Assembly: GCF_004342025.1 (NCBI RefSeq)
Contig: NZ_SLWN01000009.1
Coordinates: 326,732-390,731, forward strand
Direction of reading: 5' to 3'
Origin: Kribbella steppae
GTDB lineage: Bacteria > Actinomycetota > Actinomycetes > Propionibacteriales > Kribbellaceae
Length of the DNA: 64,000 bases
This document shows positions 61,154 through 64,000 of this stretch, piece by piece. The position numbers and the translations under genes are program-made. The notes under the pieces were generated by a model. It ran no database searches. It was given only the letters and a program-made list of their open reading frames with translations, and was not told the DNA's origin. Position 1 is the stretch's first letter; every line of letters begins with the position of its first letter.

Positions 61154-62478
61154 CACTTCTCCCCTGGGAATCGCACACTCACCGCAGCACCGTGAGCCGG
61201 CAGGTCCTCGGCGTGGGCCAGTGCGACCACGTGACCGGCGACCTGCTGGAGGGCGTCGCGGGAGTAGTTCACAACGTGCATCGCCTTGAGGAAACTGCGG
61301 ACGGACAGACCGGACGAGTGGCAGGCGCAGCCGGCGGTCGGGAGGACGTGGTTCGAGCCCGCGCAGTAGTCGCCCAGGGAGACTGGCGACCAGCCGCCGA
61401 CGAAGATCGCGCCGGCGTTGTTGATCAACGCGGCCCGCTGCTCGGCGTCGGCGGTCTGGATCTCCAGGTGCTCGGCGGCGTACGCATCCACGACCGCGGT
61501 GCCCTGGTCCAGGTCGTCCACAAGTACGACGGCCGACTGCTGACCGTTGAGCGCCTCGGTGACGCGGTCCCGGTGCCTGGTCTTGGCGACCTGGCCTTCG
61601 AGCTCGGCCTCGACCTGCGCCGCGAGCGCTTCGCTGGGCGTGACGAGAACGCTGGCGGCCATCGGGTCGTGCTCGGCCTGGCTGATCAGGTCGGCGGCGA
61701 CGTGCGCCGGGTCGGCGGTGTCGTCGGCGAGGATCGCGATCTCGGTCGGACCGGCCTCGGAGTCGATGCCGACCTCACCGAGCAGCAACCGCTTGGCGGC
61801 GACCACGTAGATGTTGCCGGGCCCGGTGATCAGGTTGACCTTCTTGCATCCCTCGAAGCCGTACGCGAAACCGGCGATCGCCTGCGCGCCGCCGATCGCG
61901 TAGACCTCTTCGATCCCGAGCAGCGCGCACACCGCGAGAATGGTCGGGTGCGGCAGGCCGCCGTACTCCTTCTGGGGCGGGGATGCGAGCGCAAGGGACG
62001 GGACGCCGGCGACCTGTGCCGGTACGACGTTCATGATCACGCTGGAGGCCAGTGGAGCGCGACCACCGGGGACGTACAGGCCGACGCGCTGGACCGGGAC
62101 GAAGCGCTGCGTGACCCGGCCGCCGGGCGCGGGCTCGGAGGCGATGTCGGCGGTCAACTCGTCCTGGCTGACCTCGCGGACGCGGCGGATCGACTCCTCG
62201 AACGCTCTGCGGACCTCGGGATCGAGCTCCTCGAGGGCGGTCTTGAAGGCGTCGGCCGGGACGCGGACGTCCTCGACCCGGACATGGTCGAACTTCTCGC
62301 CGTACTCCCTGATCGCCTCGAGTCCACGATGACGGACGTCCAGGCAGATCGGTCGGACGACGTCGAGAGCCTTCTCGACGTCGAACACGGCTCGGGGGAC
62401 GAGGGCGTTCACTTCGGCTTGGAGGTCAGACACCTCTCCGGCCGCCACTCGGCCCCGCAGGTCGACGCGGCGAATCAT
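61153..62478 (-). CDS. hisD: Histidinol dehydrogenase
   Basis: A 441-residue zinc enzyme for the last two steps of histidine synthesis. Motifs: GLYVPGGRAPLASSVIMN, DSEAGPTEIAILAD, SQAEHDPMAASVLVT and GSNHVLPTAGCACHSSGLSV. ATG 62478 lies 6 nt after TAGACT, so the operon transcript is probably leaderless. It is the first gene of hisD-hisC-hisB-hisH. Confidence 0.96.
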   Translation of the reverse strand: MIRRVDLRGRVAAGEVSDLQAEVNALVPRAVFDVEKALDVVRPICLDVRHRGLEAIREYGEKFDHVRVEDVRVPADAFKTALEELDPEVRRAFEESIRRVREVSQDELTADIASEPAPGGRVTQRFVPVQRVGLYVPGGRAPLASSVIMNVVPAQVAGVPSLALASPPQKEYGGLPHPTILAVCALLGIEEVYAIGGAQAIAGFAYGFEGCKKVNLITGPGNIYVVAAKRLLLGEVGIDSEAGPTEIAILADDTADPAHVAADLISQAEHDPMAASVLVTPSEALAAQVEAELEGQVAKTRHRDRVTEALNGQQSAVVLVDDLDQGTAVVDAYAAEHLEIQTADAEQRAALINNAGAIFVGGWSPVSLGDYCAGSNHVLPTAGCACHSSGLSVRSFLKAMHVVNYSRDALQQVAGHVVALAHAEDLPAHGAAVSVRFPGEK

Positions 62479-62484
62479 GGCCTC

Positions 62485-62490
62485 AGTCTA
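62485..62490 (-). promoter_or_regulatory. -10 element of the leaderless his operon
   Basis: TAGACT on the minus strand, 6 nt before the hisD ATG; no ribosome binding site intervenes. A clear -35 is lacking. Confidence 0.45.
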
Positions 62491-62566
62491 GTGGTGACGA
62501 CCCGCGAGCCATCCGCCGTATCCACAAGCTGGCAGTTACGAGGCGTGATCAGGGGGTGGCGGGCAC

Positions 62567-62572
62567 TAAGCT
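62567..62572 (+). promoter_or_regulatory. -10 element of the LON-domain gene
   Basis: TAAGCT lies 7 nt before ATG 62580, the spacing of a leaderless transcript. It is divergent from the his promoter. Confidence 0.35.
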
Positions 62573-62579
62573 CACTGAC

Positions 62580-63248
62580 ATGGACTCCCGCCTACCGCTG
62601 CTCACTGTCGACACGGTGATCTTCCCCGGGCTGGTGCTCCCCATTCCGGTCACCGATGTCCAGGGCCGGGCGGTGGTCCGCGACCTGGTCGAGAACGGTG
62701 GCGAACTCGTCTGCGGTGCACTCGCCGTCCGGGACGGATACGAGTTGGGTGAGCGGGTGTTCCGGTCGCTCTACGGCACCGGCTGCGCGGCGACGATCTC
62801 CGAGATCACGCTGGACGCGGACGACGACGGGCCGGTCGAGATCACGCTGACTGGCAACCGGCGGTTCAAGGTGGCGGAACTGGACGGCAGCGGCGACTAC
62901 CTGGTCGCGGACGTCGAGTGGCTGGTCGAGAGCCTCGGCGACGATCCCCTGGGTACGGCGACGATCGCGATCGACCGCTTCCGCCGGTACGCCGCCGCGG
63001 TCTCCGAGATCAGCCGTCCAGGTCTGCACATCGCCGACCTCCCCGACGACCCGGGCACGCTGTCCTACCTGATGTCCGCCGCGATGACGCTGCTCACCCC
63101 CGACCGCCAGAAGCTCCTCGAGGCCGCCGACACCACGTCCCGCCTGGCCCAACTCGTCGGCCTCCTCGACACCGAGCTCACCGCCATCGCCGCCCTCCCC
63201 TCCCTCCCCGCCACCGACATCAACTGGTCCACCATGTCCCCCAACTGA
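62580..63248 (+). CDS. Stand-alone LON substrate-binding (N-terminal) domain protein
   Basis: A 222-residue protein made only of a Lon_N/PUA-like domain: LPLLTVDTVIFPGLVLPIPV, ALAVRDGYELGERVF, and a C-terminal helical part with LLTPDRQKLLEAADTTSRL. No AAA or protease domain follows. Such proteins are common in actinobacteria; the role is unproven, perhaps substrate adaptor. ATG 62580 is preferred over GTG 62556. Confidence 0.85.
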   Translation: MDSRLPLLTVDTVIFPGLVLPIPVTDVQGRAVVRDLVENGGELVCGALAVRDGYELGERVFRSLYGTGCAATISEITLDADDDGPVEITLTGNRRFKVAELDGSGDYLVADVEWLVESLGDDPLGTATIAIDRFRRYAAAVSEISRPGLHIADLPDDPGTLSYLMSAAMTLLTPDRQKLLEAADTTSRLAQLVGLLDTELTAIAALPSLPATDINWSTMSPN

Positions 63249-63301
63249 CTGGTTGGTCAGACGGGCAGACTGGGCTGGTAGTAAATTGAATCCCAGAGCG
63301 G

Positions 63302-63307
63302 TATGGT
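63302..63307 (+). promoter_or_regulatory. -10 element of the MazEF operon
   Basis: TATGGT ends 6 nt before the antitoxin ATG at 63314, in an AT-rich stretch (63279-63313). A leaderless transcript is likely; no Shine-Dalgarno is present. Confidence 0.45.
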
Positions 63308-63313
63308 TTTGGT

Positions 63314-63550
63314 ATGAGCAAGCAGATCACTGTGCGGTTGCCGGATGAGTTGGTGGAGTTCATGGACCAACTGGTGGCGGCCGACAAGGCGTCGAGCCGG
63401 GCCACCGTGGTCGCCCGGGCGATGGAACGCGAGCGGCGCCGGGAGCTGGCCGCTCGTGACCTCGCCATCCTGACCGAGCACGGCGACTACCCGGACTTCG
63501 AGGGTCTCGCGCCGGCGGCCTCCGGTACCGTGCTCACCGACCTCGACTGA
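63314..63550 (+). CDS. Ribbon-helix-helix antitoxin (MazE-type)
   Basis: A 78-residue protein. The N-terminal RHH DNA-binding unit (KQITVRLPDELVEFMDQLV) is followed by a charged helix and an acidic C-terminal tail (PDFEGLAPAAS) that would wrap around the toxin. It precedes the MazF-like toxin by 16 nt and probably autorepresses the pair. Confidence 0.88.
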   Translation: MSKQITVRLPDELVEFMDQLVAADKASSRATVVARAMERERRRELAARDLAILTEHGDYPDFEGLAPAASGTVLTDLD

Positions 63551-63566
63551 GCCGCCGTACGACGTC

Positions 63567-63872
63567 ATGCGTCCACTGCACATCGCACGCCTGGACAAGC
63601 CCCGCCCAGTCGTCGTCCTCACCCGCGAGCTGATCCGGCCGCGGCTCACCAACGTCACGGTCGCTCCGATCACGAGCACCATCCGCGGCCTCTCGACCGA
63701 AGTCCTGGTCGGCCCTCAGAACGGCCTCGACCACCCCAGCGCGATCAGCTGCGACAACATCCAGACCATCCCCAAACTCCAACTGGGCCGCCTGATCGGC
63801 TACCTCCACCCAGACCAGGAACCAGCCCTAGCCGAAGCCATCGCGCTCGCCTTCGACCTCGAAACCCTCTAA
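63567..63872 (+). CDS. MazF/PemK-family endoribonuclease toxin
   Basis: A 101-residue toxin with the MazF beta-barrel features: ARLDKPRPVVVLTRELI, NVTVAPITSTIRGLSTEVLVG and LDHPSAISCDNIQTIPK, which carry the conserved Arg, Thr/Ser and Asp/Asn positions. It would cleave RNA at short sequence motifs when the antitoxin is degraded. It is the second gene of a two-gene module. Confidence 0.9.
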   Translation: MRPLHIARLDKPRPVVVLTRELIRPRLTNVTVAPITSTIRGLSTEVLVGPQNGLDHPSAISCDNIQTIPKLQLGRLIGYLHPDQEPALAEAIALAFDLETL

Positions 63873-63888
63873 CCACCCCCGCCCCCCG

Positions 63889-63908
63889 CCCCTCGACCAT
63901 CTGAGGGG
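63889..63908 (+). terminator. Short hairpin after the toxin gene
   Basis: CCCCTC (63889-63894) pairs with GAGGGG (63903-63908) across an 8-nt loop, followed by TTATCC. It is a weak terminator candidate. The remaining 63909-64000 holds no gene that can be called and probably belongs to the regulatory region of the next gene. Confidence 0.45.
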
Positions 63909-64000
63909 TTATCCGGCTCTCCTGACGCATGTGTGGGTGATTTGAGCGCGCCTTGAGTGGCGCACGCCGTTCCCTGTCTAGGTTTCTGAGCTGTCGAGGA

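Overview
The window is GC-rich with many GTG starts and several apparently leaderless genes. It carries the actinobacterial order rimP-nusA-ylxR-infB-rbfA-truB, then ribF-rpsO-pnp and an M16 peptidase. This points to a high-GC actinomycete. A Kribbella/Nocardioides-type member of the Propionibacteriales is my guess; the sequence alone does not settle the genus. No tRNA, rRNA, CRISPR array or insertion sequence was seen.

Layout. 1-4963 (minus): M16 peptidase, pnp, rpsO, ribF. 5089-10808: an accessory block between ribF and truB (SGNH hydrolase, sirtuin, two coupled regulators, a two-domain PEP-utilising protein, a DinB-like protein, an LLM oxidoreductase). 11193-17797 (minus): truB, rbfA, infB, ylxR, nusA, rimP. 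17984-18945: a lipoprotein and a DUF4439 protein. 19250-27424 (plus): a seven-gene biosynthetic operon. 27499-33726: a YchJ-like protein, two Tat-exported phosphatases (one behind a PHO-box-like repeat), an RpiR regulator and two small hydrolases. 33952-40903 (minus): a branched-chain-type ABC importer with an embedded acyl-CoA ligase. 41144-43619: a CPA2 antiporter and an MFS protein. 43694-58566 (minus): GH15, NDH-2, a G6PD-like protein, a GMC oxidoreductase, cydB, cydA, cydC, cydD, a DUF2254 protein and glutamate decarboxylase. 58688-62478 (minus): hisH, hisB, hisC, hisD. 62580 to the end: a stand-alone LON N-domain protein and a MazEF module.

The most notable system is the 19.2-27.5 kb operon. 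A cupin, a MetRS-like protein that keeps HIGH- and KMSKS-like motifs and four CxxC pairs but is truncated after KMSKS, and a single polypeptide fusing a glycine/D-amino-acid-oxidase-type flavoenzyme to a lysine N6-hydroxylase-type flavoenzyme together match the three activities of the hydrazine synthetase pathway known from s56-p1: Lys to N6-hydroxy-Lys, N-N coupling to Gly, then oxidative release of hydrazinoacetate. Two ATP-grasp ligases, an MFS exporter and a small unassigned protein follow, with no NRPS or PKS. I infer a small hydrazine-containing peptide made by ATP-grasp ligation.

A second unusual observation is a pair of MIRU-like palindromic insertions, one in the liv-type operon (39951-40118) and one in the his operon (59955-60038). 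Each is an in-frame mini-ORF joined to both neighbouring genes by ATGA stop/start overlaps, so translational coupling could be relayed through the inserted element.
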